From Apium graveolens (Eukaryota; Streptophyta; Magnoliopsida; Apiales; Apiaceae), in NCBI RefSeq assembly GCF_009905375.1, contig NC_133647.1, positions 130,984,673 to 131,048,672 of the forward strand: a stretch of 64,000 bases of DNA, written 5' to 3'. The translations under genes and the position numbers were made by a program. Of the stretch, positions 23,235 to 35,251 are shown piece by piece (the first letter of the stretch is position 1; each line of letters begins with the position of its first letter). The notes below the pieces were generated by a model, which saw nothing but the letters and a program-made list of their open reading frames with translations, was not told the DNA's origin and ran no database searches.

Positions 23235-24621
23235 TGATAGGTTATAAGCAACCTGGCTAGGACCCAACCTGGATCTAAGGGGTATCAGGCTCAATCGATG
23301 GACCAAGACCCCCCTCTCCCAGAACAATCAAGTAGAGAGACCAGGCCCGGGGCCAACCTAGGACCTGGATCACCTCCCATCCAAGATCTAACCTAGGACC
23401 TGGATCATCTTCTAACCAGGGTCCAGCCCACGACCTAGATCACCTGTCTACCAGGATCCAGCCCATGAACTGGATCACCTGTCTACCTGGATCTGGCCCA
23501 AGACCGAGATCACCCAGAGGGGGGTCCCAGCAAGCACATGCACATTCCTCAACCCGCCAAGGGTACGGGGGAACGTGATGATGACAGCTATCAACAACTA
23601 GCATATCAGACAAACACGGTAGGTGTCAGATACCGTTAGGATGCTCTGAAGGTGGTCCTTCCCTGGACACGTGTATACAATCCACACAAGCCAGGCGTCC
23701 TCCGCCTCCAAGAACTGTTGGGAATATGTTGTGAACTTGATGATTTCATTAACAAAACATCTTAGTAGATTTAACTTAGTGAAAAATATAGCACTCGACA
23801 GATGATCAAATATAGTCCCAACGGATGACTCAATATAGTCCCGACGGATGATGACTTGACATCCATCGAGTGAGTAGCTTATGTAACAATAAGTCATGTA
23901 GCACATTTCTGCAAACAACTTTGTATAGATTCTGTAGTAGCTTATGAATCATGTAGACTACTAGTAGATCTGGAGATGAGGTTGATTAAATGTAAATAAA
24001 TGATGTCTTGTAATTATGCACAAATGAAATGGAGTCAATTGATTAACAAAGCTACCCGTCGGATGATCAACAAAGCTACTCGACGGATGATAATCATGTA
24101 CCCGATGGATGATCAATTCAAACATCTGTTGACAGTGACAACACAGTCACATGCGTCGACTGTATGCAAAAGGAATGTGGCAGCCTATTCAACTGGGTAT
24201 TTGAGAACAAAGAAGTATTGCCATTTCCATGATATTATGAAGATATTCAAAGATGCTGAAATAGAGTGATGAAGCAGCATAGTATTAGACTTGATAGGTT
24301 TTGTTTATTATCTTGTCTTATTATTGTGTAATCTTGGTGATATATAAACCAAGAGTAGCAAGTATTAGACTTGATAGGTTTTGTGTTTTGATTCATTTTA
24401 ACTTATCATTCCGCACTTTGCAAATCAAAACACTCACATATACATTTTGAGTTAGAACATTTTATAATTTAGAAAAAGTTTCAAGAATTCCATTCAACCC
24501 CCCTTCTGTAATTCTTGTTGCATTGTTAGGGAATAACAAGAACCAACGGCCCAGATCTAGAGGTAGCAACCCCTAAACCCTACCTTGGGGCTATATATAC
24601 CCCCAAAGATGAAGGGTTACA
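23235..24621 (+). repeat. 3' LTR of Tat-clade gypsy element, interrupted and truncated
   Basis: It starts TGATAGGTTATAAG after the polypurine tract. It contains a run of imperfect CCTGGATCACC/CCCAGGATCCAG repeats (23260-23520) and is split at 23711 by a solo LTR. It resumes at 24544 with CCAACGGCCCAGATC and the TATATATAC box, and loses similarity to its relative (18700-19213) near 24621, about 250 bases before the expected GAGTTATCA end. Confidence 0.75.
23716..24538 (+). mobile_element. Solo LTR (823 bp), Sirevirus-type copia
   Basis: It runs from TGTTGGGAATATG to GGGAATAACA, flanked by identical AGAAC repeats (23711-23715 and 24539-24543). Near its right end it reads TTCAACCCCCCTTCTGTAAT, typical of plant Sirevirus LTR ends, giving plus orientation. 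A cluster of CGACGGATGAT-type motifs lies at 23790-23870 and 24050-24120. The ORFs inside are not genes. Confidence 0.9.
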
Positions 24622-26229
24622 TTTGTATAAAGTTTGATAATTTGATTTGGATAAGGTTTGGATTTAATTTATGTTTTTGATAGACTTGTAGTTGGTTTGG
24701 ATTGGTTACAGGGTTTCGTTTTAGATTTAGATTCAGTTTCATTTTTTGCTTTGGTTGTAGCTTTGTTATACTTTGAAGTTTTTTTGTTTGGTTATCGTTG
24801 ACATGAATGATTTTCTATTCTTTTCTTGCTGATTGTATACTCTCTTTTTTCTCATTTTGTGGTTGCATCTTTGCTTTTGTATGTGCTTATGCACAAACTT
24901 GGATTCGCTCTGACGTTTTAGGTTTTCTTAGATTCGTGACCATGTTTTTAGATTCGTTTGAATACTGGTGTTTCCGATGTTAAACTGTTGTTGCAACTTT
25001 GTAAATGTTTGACTATGTATCTTCATTTTTGTTTGAAAAGCTCTCGATTTACCATTATAAATTTGAGAGGATGTTAATATATTTATCATACTATTTATTA
25101 ATTAGCAAAACACTGTTTAAATGGAACATAATAGTAAGTACCAAATTTTACCTTAGCTAAACTCATTATATCTTTCCTTCGGTTAGATTCCTTACAAATA
25201 CATAATTATACAAAATTTATTCATTTAATTTAATTTATTTGACCATGTTTTGATTATCTACAATTACTTAAGTTTTATTCATAACTACCTAAGATTTATT
25301 TATAATGTAGTTTATGTGATTTCAATTTTTTATGACTACATTAATTAATAAAAAAAATATTAAATATTTTTATAATATGTATGATTGATTTATAATATAA
25401 CTTCATTGATTTCACTTGGCTTCAATTTGTTATGACTAGATACAGTTAAAATATTTATTTTCTGAATAAATAGTATATAAGATTTCACCATGATTCAATT
25501 CCCTACAACTACGTAATTATTCAAAACTTATTTATTATGTAAGCTTTATGATTTCATATTTTCACATGTTTAGTTTATTATGACTACATAAAATTAATTA
25601 ATATTTAATATTATACACTTTTAATGGTTTTTAACAAATTTAATAGTATATATATCATTTTTTAATTTGACTCATATTTTGATTACCATCTATTATAATA
25701 TTATTTTTATAGGATTGTTCAATTATTATTATAGTTCCCATGTTCTTCTTTATTATTTATTACCATTCTCTTATTTGCCTGTATAAGTCTATCTTTAATG
25801 AAAATAACTTTATTATTATAAAATTCTACCGTTTTTCTTATATGTTAGAAAACATCAGTAACATTAAAGGTGATAAAAGAACATACAGTTATCAAAAATA
25901 ATCAGCAACATCAAAGTGATAAAAAAAGAACGTAGAGTTAAAAAGAGCCCAAGAGTGTAATAATTTTAGGCAAGCGTGCTTGTTCTCAGACCAACATAAA
26001 AATATCAACAACATCAAAGTGATAAAAGAACTTAGAGTAAAGAAGAACCAAATAGTTTAATAGCAAGTCCAACAGCTCCCTTATATGAGTTCTTAAGTTC
26101 AATTATAAGGATTTTGAAAAAAAATAGCACAGTATCTTAGTACTTCCTTATATCAATAAGAAATGGGCTTCATTTTTTATCTTTAAGGAACTTCTAGTGC
26201 TCCCTTATAACATTTTTAACAATAATAAA
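24622..26229. other. AT-rich intergenic sequence; right end is half of a split MITE
   Basis: No gene is recognised. The 24640-25080 stretch is T-rich and intron-like. From about 26055 to 26229 (CCAACAGCTCCCTTATATG...) the sequence looks like the left half of a small non-autonomous element whose right half (...ATTGTTGGAGTTGAAATTC, to about 40115) lies beyond the Sirevirus insertion. Confidence 0.4.
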
Positions 26230-26786
26230 TGTTAGGCCTCAATGATACTATAGAAGAGGGTTGAATATAGTATCTACAATCAATTCGATTATAAACACAA
26301 GTATGTAACAGAAAACAAGTTTATTCAATATATCAAACTCTATTACAGTAGGTTTAATCTACTCTCTCAGTGATGTATGATATCACTAAGAGCTGTTAGG
26401 GTTACAATAAATAATATTCTCGTGAATGATAACACTTACAGTGTAAACCCTAATCTGTGTTTATATACTACACAGCTACAAGATATCTCCTAATTGATAT
26501 GATATTTTCTGTTTCCTAAAATACATCAATTAGAGATTATCTACTGTAGTCCTTTAGCTGTACAACTCTCCAAGCATATCTTCTTTTGTTAATCCAGATC
26601 ATCTCCTGTAAATCAGCCGTTTTTCATCCCTGAAGTGTATCCGCAATTAAGTTCTGATATAAGTCCTGATGGCTTAAGTTATGAAAACTTCCTGTCTTCA
26701 GTAAGTTCTGATTTCCAGTTAAGTTCTGATAGTAAGTTCTTAAACTAAACAAATCAGATTAGACATGACATCACAAATATCTAACA
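26230..26786 (-). repeat. 3' LTR of Sirevirus
   Basis: TGTTAGGCCTCAATG to ATATCTAACA on the plus strand, 557 bp. It matches the other LTR through its whole length with a few differences, for example GTATGTAACAG against GTATATATAG. Confidence 0.95.
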
Positions 26787-26801
26787 ATCTCCCCCAACTT
26801 G
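26787..26801 (-). promoter_or_regulatory. Polypurine tract of Sirevirus
   Basis: The minus strand reads AAGTTGGGGGAGAT immediately before the 3' LTR. Confidence 0.85.
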
Positions 26802-26923
26802 TAAATTATAAAAATATACAAGTTTTTAGATTTGATGATGTCAAAAACATTTAAGTACAAATGCAATGAGAGTTTATATACACAACTAAATATAACTTAC
26901 AGTACATGCAGCTTTTACCAAAT

Positions 26924-29900
26924 TCACTGAATCAGCCTGAATCCATAATGATGCCTTACAAAGTCTGATACCAGCTTGGTCTTTGCATTTCTTTTAACTT
27001 TATGTAACTGAGCTTTGACTTGCTACAGTTCTTCATCTTCAGTATCACCAATCTGATATATGGCAGCTCTGAGTGCAGAAATTGGATTTCTTTTAAGTCC
27101 ATCTCCCAGTCTTATTACCCTTGGATGTGTAGAATCTTCATTATAGCATAAGCATCTTCCTTTCAGAATTACTTCTACCTTAGCAGAATTATTCCTCATA
27201 GGAATTTCACTTCCATCATCCTCAGTCATCATTTGGAGTATACTCTGTCATTCTTGCACCAGAAATTCTGAGTAAATCTCTTATTGTCTTCAGAATATAT
27301 TCTGACCATTTCCTGGTAACATCAGAATTTACCTCCAGTAGATAATGAATATATTGGAGCTCTTTGACAGATTTCTTCAGCACATCAGATTCAGATAATC
27401 TATAAGTTCTGCCATCAATTAAAATAAGATCAATTTCTCTTTTACTTCATAATCATCATGAGTATCCATCACTACTTGAGCAGAAAACACTTTGTCAAGG
27501 TGCTTCTGTGTGATCTCTTCAAATGGCTTGTCAGTCAATGTGAATGGATCCATAATATCAACTTATATCCTAGTTTGGAATTTCTCTCTATCAGAACATA
27601 ATCCAGAAGTGTCTCTAGCTTGCTTGGCTTTTACCCTAAATGCTACAAGTTGATTCAACATCTGATTTGTCTTAGGCTGAACTGGAATAGACTTGTTCCA
27701 TAGCAGCTTCTTCTTGTCTTCTAATGTTAAGCTGTCTATGTCAACTTGAGCAGTGTCAGAGGTTGATGTCTTGATGAATTGGTCAGGATTTGTAGTTTCA
27801 TCTGTAGCTTGCTATTCTGAAATATCTTCAGGATTTATTAAGTTGTGAACTTCTTCACTCTGAACAACTTGAGCTATGTCAGAGGTTGTCTTAGATTCTT
27901 CTGTCATCCTCTTTCTCTTCAGAGTTTCAATTGTTTCATCTTCAGCAGCAGTGTCATCAAAGACTTGAACCATCTTGCACACAGGATCCATCAGAATTTG
28001 AGGAATCTTCATCTTCTGTTTCTTGACTTTCTCCCCAACTTTTCCTTTTCCCTTGTCTTTGGGATCATTAGTAGTTTGAGATCTAGTCCTTGATCTAGGA
28101 ATCTCTGTGGCAGATCTTTCTCTTATCACAATCCCCTTTTTAGCCTTGGTGGCTTTTTAGCATCAGAAGCTTTTGACTTGGGTTTGCTCTTCTCAACAAC
28201 AAATTTAGCTTCTTCTTCTCTTAATTTCTCTAAATCCACTCCTGAATTATCCTTAAGGAATAGTCTATTGGCCAATTCTTCATCAACAGATTGAATTTTG
28301 GGATCTTTGTAGAAGAATGTTGCTTTATTTCCTTTGAGTTTCAAAGTCTGTAAAAACTTCTGTGACTCTTGGCTTCCAGCTTGGACTATCACATCAGAAG
28401 TAGTGTCAGAACTTGATCATCAGTATTTGAAGTATCAGCATTTGTGATCAACAAAGGAACATCCTGATATGTTGGCTTCTTTCCTTCCTTATTCCTTCCT
28501 TGCATAGCAGATCTATAAGAACTTGTCTGTTGAGTGGGAACTCTGCTCAGCTGCTTCCCTTGACTTTGACCTCTACTCTTTTCAGAGTTTCCCTGGTCAT
28601 CTCCATGATCATCCTTTTTCTTTAGTGTTTGGCTTGGTGAGCATTTGGACTTAACTACCTTCTGCCCCTTTTTGGCATCATCTGTCAAGAGTAGAGAAAG
28701 AAGGAATTCCACTGAAGATTGGATCTCATTTAACTGAAATTGTTGAGCAGCTTGATTTTGTAATACCTCATCCAGTTAGGCCTGCTGCTTATCTTGAACA
28801 AGCTCAATAGCATCCACTTTTTCTTGAATTGGTCTGAAAAACCTCTTCCTTTCTAGATCTTGCATCATGGCTAGCTTATCAGCTTTTTCTTGAAGTTTAT
28901 CAACCTTTGCATGAGTCGTGGAGTGTTGACCTTGTAGAGTTCTTGTACTGAGAGCAGTGACCTTTGGTTGATGCTTGAAGTCAGAACTTGTCAGCAACTC
29001 TTCAGCTTTTGAAACATGTTCTGTCATAACATATGGGCTGGGAATAAAATCAGTATCATTCCATTTATGCATCCACTCAGCCCTTCTAAAGGTTTCCTCC
29101 CATGGAACTAGAGCAGCCTCTTCCTCAAACTGGAATAATGCCTCATTTACTGTAGGCACTGGAGTGTTTACTGGAACTGACTCTCCAGAATTTTCTAGAA
29201 CCTCCTCATCTTCAGATAACACCAAGGTGTGTGTGGCTGTAGGAGACTCTGAAGCAGTTTTGTCTAAATTCTGATCTTCAGTTCCAATATCAAGAATTGG
29301 TGTTATTGGTATCTCAGCCTGTAAATTGGAGAAGTAACAGGAGTTGGCTATTTTGTAGTTGGAGCTTCCAGATATAGAATAGTAGGTATATTGAAATTAT
29401 GAATATCTATTTCAGGACTTATCTCTTGATCTTCAACATCATCTATAGCTTTGATTGGAGAGTGAGGTGGTGAAATCACAGATTCTTGTACAGGTTCTGA
29501 TCTGTGGACTTCAGGAATTTCAGATTCCTGAATCAGAACTTCTTCAGGTGCTGGCAGGGCTTCAATCACAATAGGTTCTGATAAGATCAGAGATTCTTGA
29601 TCCCCTTCCTCAGCATCTTCAGCATCCTCAAATTGAATTTGTGCAAGATGCACACCTGCTCTTGTCTTCCTTAATTTTGATTTTCTAGATGGAGGGGTGA
29701 CATGATTTGTATCAGAATGTGAAGAACTCTTTCTTTTCTGAATTCCAGAAGTTTCAGCTGCTTTCTCCTTCTGAAGAGTTGACTCTTCAGCTTCTTCTGT
29801 CACAGGTTTCTGATGCAAGAACCTGGGCCTGTTCTTCCTCATCTAATTCATCTCTCAGAATCAGCCTTCTCTTTCTCCTTGGTGAAGATTGAGGAACAGA

Positions 29901-30073
29901 TTTAGCTCTTGAGGTTTTGGGTCTGGAGGATGTGTCAGATTTTACAACTGGCATCTTTTGAGAAGTACCAGAGGTTGGTTTGGTTTTGGATTTGGGTCTG
30001 GACTGTGAAGTGCTGACAACATGTGCTGATGTTGGTGGTTGTGAGGTAGACTATGGTTGTTGAGTAGTGGATG
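26924..30073 (-). pseudogene. Sirevirus envelope-like ORF, C-terminal two thirds
   Basis: This continues the ORF that starts at 32222 after the solo LTR. Open pieces on the minus strand include 29842-29348 (Ser/Glu/Pro rich, KRKSSSHSDTNHVTPPSRKS), 29225-28776 (Trp-containing segment WMHKWNDTDFIPSPYVMTEH, then a coiled coil), 28712-28389, 28392-28126, 28129-27812 and 27232-27023. The end reads HYGFRLIQ then TGA at 26924. The pieces lie in different frames, so several small indels have broken the gene. Low-complexity acidic and Lys-rich tracts and coiled coils are usual for these proteins; their role is unknown. No signal peptide or clear membrane segment was seen in this part. Confidence 0.7.
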
Positions 30074-30078
30074 GTTAT

Positions 30079-31384
30079 TGTAAGGCATATGTCATAGCAT
30101 ATTTGTATATTCGAGGATTTAACTCAACTCAAATAAGAATGTAATAAGTAAATAGTGGATCTACCGTCAAAGAGATCTCGCTAAGTAACATCTGTCAAAG
30201 GATTCAGAAACAAGGTTCATCTACAGACTTGAGGAATTAATTCACTGGAAGAAGTTCAAGAAATTGATCAAGCCTCAGTGATATAAATCAAGGTTGTGGA
30301 TTTAATCAAGTGACAGAGATCTCGTCAGGATATCAGATAATTACAAGGATTTAATCTGAAGAAAATCAAGTATCAAAGTCAAGACATGAAGAAACGTCAC
30401 GGAAGTTAGTCACTCATGAACCAGACAGTACATCGAGTGTCAACATTGAAGTGGTGGAATTGATTCATAATTTTCAGTAATTTTCAGAAGATTTACAGAA
30501 GAATGGTTGCAGTTCAAGAGTAGTATTAATTCTCTATTAATTAATTAAGTCATATAATTTAATTAAGAAAATAAATTATATCTGCAAAGATTAATTTATT
30601 TATTAATTGAATTAATTGATTAATTAATTCTGAATTAATATTAAGATTTTCAGAATTATTTTTGGATTAAAATCAGTTTAAATCAGCAAGACAATTGAAA
30701 ATGAACTAGCATGACAATCTGGATTGTCATACCGATTGTCATGCCAAGTCATTTCAATTGTCATACCGAAAGTTACACTGGGAGGAGGATTGTCTTGCCA
30801 GTTCATTCTGATTGTCTTGCTAGTTCAATCAATAGTCTAACCGAAAGTCTTGCTAGCTCAATGGATTGTCTTGCTGAGCTAAAAGGATTGTCTTGCCAAC
30901 AAATTAGGTGGTTGTTTTATTATTTAAACAATAGAAGCAACAGAAGTCAATCATTCATCCGAAAAATAGTTTAAGAACAAAGAAAAGTAGAAGCTGAAAA
31001 ATATATCATCTCTTCTCTGCTAAATTCAAGATCACAATTTCTAGCTAGTAAAGTTAAATCTAAACCACTAGAAATCATTATCTTGTTCTTGTGTAACTAT
31101 CTAGCGGATCAAAATCCCTAGAACTTAATCTCAAATTGCGTTTAGCATTTGAATCTTTTTATTACAAAAATAGAAAAAGTTCATGTCGAATTTATTCTAG
31201 ATTTGTGATAATTAATTTGAGATTAATTCCTTGTAATCGATACAGTTGTTGTAACACCTTTCAAGTTTAATAATATTCTTATTTAACTTGAATTTTGTTT
31301 CATATTTTTATTCCGCATTTAATTCGATTATTCGGTACGGTTTGTATTCAACCCCCCCTTCTACAAACACATTGGGACCTAACA
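30079..31384 (+). mobile_element. Solo LTR (1306 bp) inserted in the envelope-like ORF
   Basis: It runs from TGTAAGGCATATG to GGGACCTAACA, with identical flanking GTTAT (30074-30078 and 31385-31389). Near the end it reads TTCAACCCCCCCTTCTACAA, the Sirevirus-type terminal motif, giving plus orientation, opposite to the host element. It contains a run of GATTGTCTTGCC/GATTGTCATGCC repeats at 30710-30900. It is younger than the surrounding Sirevirus. Confidence 0.9.
30707..30905 (+). repeat. Short GATTGTC(A/T)TGCC repeats in solo LTR
   Basis: About nine imperfect copies of a 12-base motif spaced roughly 15-30 bases apart, just upstream of a TTATTATTTAAAC stretch that could be the LTR promoter region. 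They may be LTR enhancer repeats (inference). Confidence 0.7.
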
Positions 31385-31389
31385 GTTAT

Positions 31390-32222
31390 GATGGTGCTAC
31401 ATCAGGGAATATGGCCGTTTAAGTGTCTGGGATAGTGTTGACTAAGAACTGTTTGACAGACTGGGGTATTTGGAGAGGTCTTAGTACTTCCTTCTTGTTA
31501 TCAGCAGAGAACAAGTCAGTAAAGGCCCTTTTATATAACTTAAAAGGTTCCATTAGGTCATTGAACGCTTGTGGCTTATCAGAACAACAATAACTATAAA
31601 TTAATTGACAGAACCTAGCAAAAAATACTACATTTGCATCTTCCTTCATTCTGTCACCAATATAGCCTAACACAGCAGATGCATAATCAAAATGAGTCTA
31701 ATTAAGAAGTGCATACCCTATTTGTTGACTCATGATTGGAATAGTATCGAAATTGGAGCATTTGTTAGCAAAAGTCTTTGTGATGCAATCAAAGAAGAAG
31801 CTCTATTCCCTCTTAATGTAAGGCCTCTTCAACTATCCTAGCTTGGACAAACTTTTCTCATATGCCAAGCTTGCCATCATGTTCTGAAGAATAGATTCTC
31901 CAGGTGCTGAGTTGTAAGTGCAGTTTTCAGGCAGATGAAGAGCCTGCCTCACTGTAGTAACAGTTACCATATACTCATCTTCTCCTGATGAGAAGATGAT
32001 ACTTGGAGATCCAGTTTCACCTCCATCATTATAGATTCCAGAACTCCAGCACTTGTTTACCAGAGATTGCTTGAGGTTGGGTCAGAGCATACCCAATCTC
32101 ACTGTGAGCCAAGAAATCCTGAACAAAGTGAAGTTCTGAAGGAGCTTCATCCTTGTTCAAGATAGCAGAGTAGTTGTTTGGGACAAACTTAGCTTCATTA
32201 AAAATAACATCCTTTGGTGCCA
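31390..32222 (-). pseudogene. Sirevirus envelope-like ORF, N-terminal part
   Basis: The start at 32222 is MAPKDVIFNEAKFVPNNYSA, after an AT-rich leader with a GA microsatellite (32321-32340). Further on it reads LHFVQDFLAHSEIGYALTQP, an interrupted middle part (stops near 31830, 31817 and 31697), and VLGYIGDRMKEDANVVFFAR then PQSVKQFLVNTIPDT and a stop at 31419. This is the conserved N-terminal domain of the extra ORF found after pol in Sireviruses. Such ORFs are called envelope-like by position; evidence for an envelope function is weak. The insertion at 30074-31389 separates it from its C-terminal part. Confidence 0.75.
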
Positions 32223-32436
32223 TTTCCGTTGAAAAATCAAGTAAAAATTTTGTGTTTACAAAGTGTTTGATAAAATTCCTGTAAGAGAACGTCAGAAAAT
32301 AAGAAAGTAAGAAAATAAGAGAGAGAGAGAGAGAGAGAGAATAGGGTAAAAGAGTGGGTAAAAGATTGTATAATCTTTTATCTCTGATATTTATACTTTG
32401 CACATGGTAACATCTCTGTTGAATTAGAACCGACAA

Positions 32437-33675
32437 ATTTTACACTTGGCAGCGTGTAATCAGTCAAAATATAAATAGTGGGCATGGTAAAAATGCAGTA
32501 ATTATTGCACACATGCACATACCAAAACCAACACACAACCCAGTAACAAATGATTATGACTATTTTTATCTCACCTAATTATTTTTCTGTGAAATATAAC
32601 CGTTACAGTAAACACCAAAAATAAGTCAAGTAAATAAATAATACCACGCAAGCATCAGGATTTGCATCAGAACTTGACTATTATCAGAATTTAACGGTCA
32701 TCAGAACATGGCTTCTGTACTCAAAAAGTGAATGATTGTTTCTGTGTTTCTTCACATAAATACTGACTGGTTTCTTCAGAGTTTAATCATCATAACATAA
32801 TCAGAACTTGTCCTCAGAATTTATGCAAATAATACTTAACTGTTTATCAGAAACAACTTAATCACCACATTAATTTTCATCATTCATATGGAGTGATAGT
32901 GTGTGTATGTGCAAATGATCAGATAAAGATTAAAGTCTGATAAACTTCAGTATATCTTAGAAATAAGGCATAACTAAGAAAAATGCTTAAAATCTATCTT
33001 GAATTGTGAAGTCTATTGTAGAATAAAGTTATGCAAAAACCCACCTCAACTGTTTGTGCTTATTTTATGCATCTTTTGAAATTCTTTTGACAAGGGCTTC
33101 TCAGTGTAAATGAGTTACAACTGCCATCAGAATTAATGTTGTTATCAGAATATTTCTCCAGTAATCAGAGAATATGAAAAGTCACCAAGAAAAATTAATT
33201 TGCTTTTCTAATGCATATAACTTAATACCAGCAATGCATTTGGATCTTCCCTTTCACATAAATTACTCTAGATCTCAAAGGAGTACAAGCATGTAGTTCA
33301 TCCTTAAATTTACTGACATCAGAATTTGACAGATAAGAAGCAATAATCTAGTTTGTGACTTAGTAATAAGATACAGGAAGTAAATTTGACTAAGATCAAA
33401 ATCAGAATTTGCTTATGTTATTGATTTCCACATAAATAACTAATTCAAACATGGGATACATAGTTTGTTAAAGACTACTAAGTCAGCATCTAACAAGATA
33501 ATCCTCATTGGATTGAATAGTCACATAACATTCAAAACACTTTCAGAGTTTATAGAATCACATCAGATAATAAGCAGTGTTTAATAAGTTACAATTTAAG
33601 CACATATTACATTGAGATAAGAAAATCTGTAAACACTGATCATAAAGTCTGATGTATGAGAACAAAAACTAAACA
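32437..33675. other. Non-coding spacer between pol and envelope-like ORF
   Basis: About 1.2 kb without a gene. The tetramer-rich motif ATCAGAA(C/T)T recurs many times (for example 32677, 32698, 32807, 33127, 33317), a composition shared with the surrounding coding parts of the element. Confidence 0.6.
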
Positions 33676-35251
33676 GATTTTGAGAAAGAACCTGAAACCA
33701 TTCCAAGTTCATTTACCAGTCTTGTAAAAGTAGCTTCACATAGTAGTTTTGTGAAGATATCTGCTAGTTGTTGATCTGTTGGAACACAATGCAATTCCAC
33801 TGTACCTTCCATCACATGTTTTCTTATGAAATGGTACATAATGCTGATGTGCTATTTCATTGAGTGTTGAACTGGATTACCTGTCATAGCAATAGCACTT
33901 TGATTATTACAGTAAATGGGTATTTTAGAAAATTCTAACCCATAGTCCAGTAACTGATTCTTCATCCATAGAATCTGTGCACAACACTTTCTGCAGCAAT
34001 ATATTCTGCCTCTGCAGTTGATGTGGAAATTAATTTTTGTTCCTTTCTAAACCAAGAAACCAATCTGCCTCCAAGAAATTGGCAGCTTCCACTAGTGCTT
34101 TTCCTGTCTATTTTGCATCCTGCAAAATCTGCATCTGAGTAACCTATTAGCTTAAAATCTGATTCCCTAGGATACCACAATCCTAGATTAGCTGTACCCT
34201 TGAGGTACTTGAAAATTCTTTTCACATCTATTAGATAAGGTTCTCTTGGATCAGCCTGAAATCTTGCACAAAGACAGGTAGCATACATGATATCTAGTCT
34301 ACTTGCAGTTTAATAGAGTAAAGAGCCAATCATACCTCTGTAGTTAGTAATATCTACTGATGCTCCAGTATCTTTATCTAACTTGGTGGCAGTGGCCATG
34401 GGAGTTGATGCAGTAGAACTGTCTTGCATTCCAAATTTCTTGAGTAGATTTCTGGTGTACTTGAATTGACAGATAAAAGTACCTTCTTCAGTTTGTTTGA
34501 CTTGAAGCCCCAGAAACTAACTCAACTCTCCCATCATACTCATTTGATATCTTGACTGCATTAACTTGGAAAAACTTTCACAAAGTTTTGTATTTGTAGA
34601 GCCAAAGATGATATCATCAACATATATATGTACCAAAAGTCATTTCCATGGTTGAGGTAGAATAAAGTCTTGTCAATTATGCCTCTGTGAAATTCACTTT
34701 CCAGAAGGAATTGAATCAGAGTCTCATACCATACTCTAGGAGCTTGCTTAAGGCCATAAAGTGCTTTATCAAGCCTGTAGACATGATTTGGAAATTTTGG
34801 ATCTACAAAGCCTGGAGGTTGTTCAACATATACCTCTTCTTCCAATTCTCCATTGAGAAAAGCACTTTTCACATCCATTTGAAAGACTTTAAACTTCTTG
34901 TGAGCAGCATAAGCCAAAAAGATTCGTATGGCTTCAATCTAGCAACTGGAGCAAATGTTTCATCATAGTCAATACCCTCATATTGAGAGTAACCTTTAGC
35001 AACCAGCCTTGCTTTGTTTCTTATAATTATGCCATCACTGTCAGTTTTATTTCTGAACACCCATTTTGTACCAACAATTGATCTGTCATTTGGTCTTGGT
35101 ACTAGGGTTCAGACTTTATTTCTTTCAAATTCATTTAACTCTTCCTGCATTGCTTGCACCCAATCAGCATCTTGAAGAGCTTCTTCCACTTTCTTTTGTT
35201 AAATCTGAGATAGAAAGAAATGATAGAGACATTAATTTATTGTTGTTCTAG
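33675..35251 (-). pseudogene. Sirevirus reverse transcriptase and RNase H
   Basis: Minus-strand frames read [20 protein letters not shown] then [20 protein letters not shown] (35060-34870), [20 protein letters not shown] and [15 protein letters not shown] (34917-34561). Across a frameshift comes the catalytic YVDDIIFGS. RNase H follows (34288-33962) with YSDADFAGCKIDRKSTSGSC and [13 protein letters not shown]. The last piece, in another frame, reads HFIRKHVMEGTVELHCVPTD and ends near 33675. These are the RVT_2 and RNase H-like copia domains. At least three frameshifts plus a stop in GSLLY-TASRLD near 34312 abolish function. Confidence 0.85.

Noticed and set aside
24000..24269. 89-codon ORF
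   Set aside because: It lies wholly in a solo LTR and has no domain.
18700..24621. An intact Tat element between 18700 and 24621
   Set aside because: The LTR pieces are inverted and truncated, there is no primer site beside 18700, and no gag-pol is present.
30711..30974. 87-codon ORF
   Set aside because: It is produced by the 12-base repeats of the solo LTR.
31390..32222. Calling the extra Sirevirus ORF a true viral envelope gene
   Set aside because: No signal peptide, transmembrane pair or cleavage site is evident; only the position supports the name.
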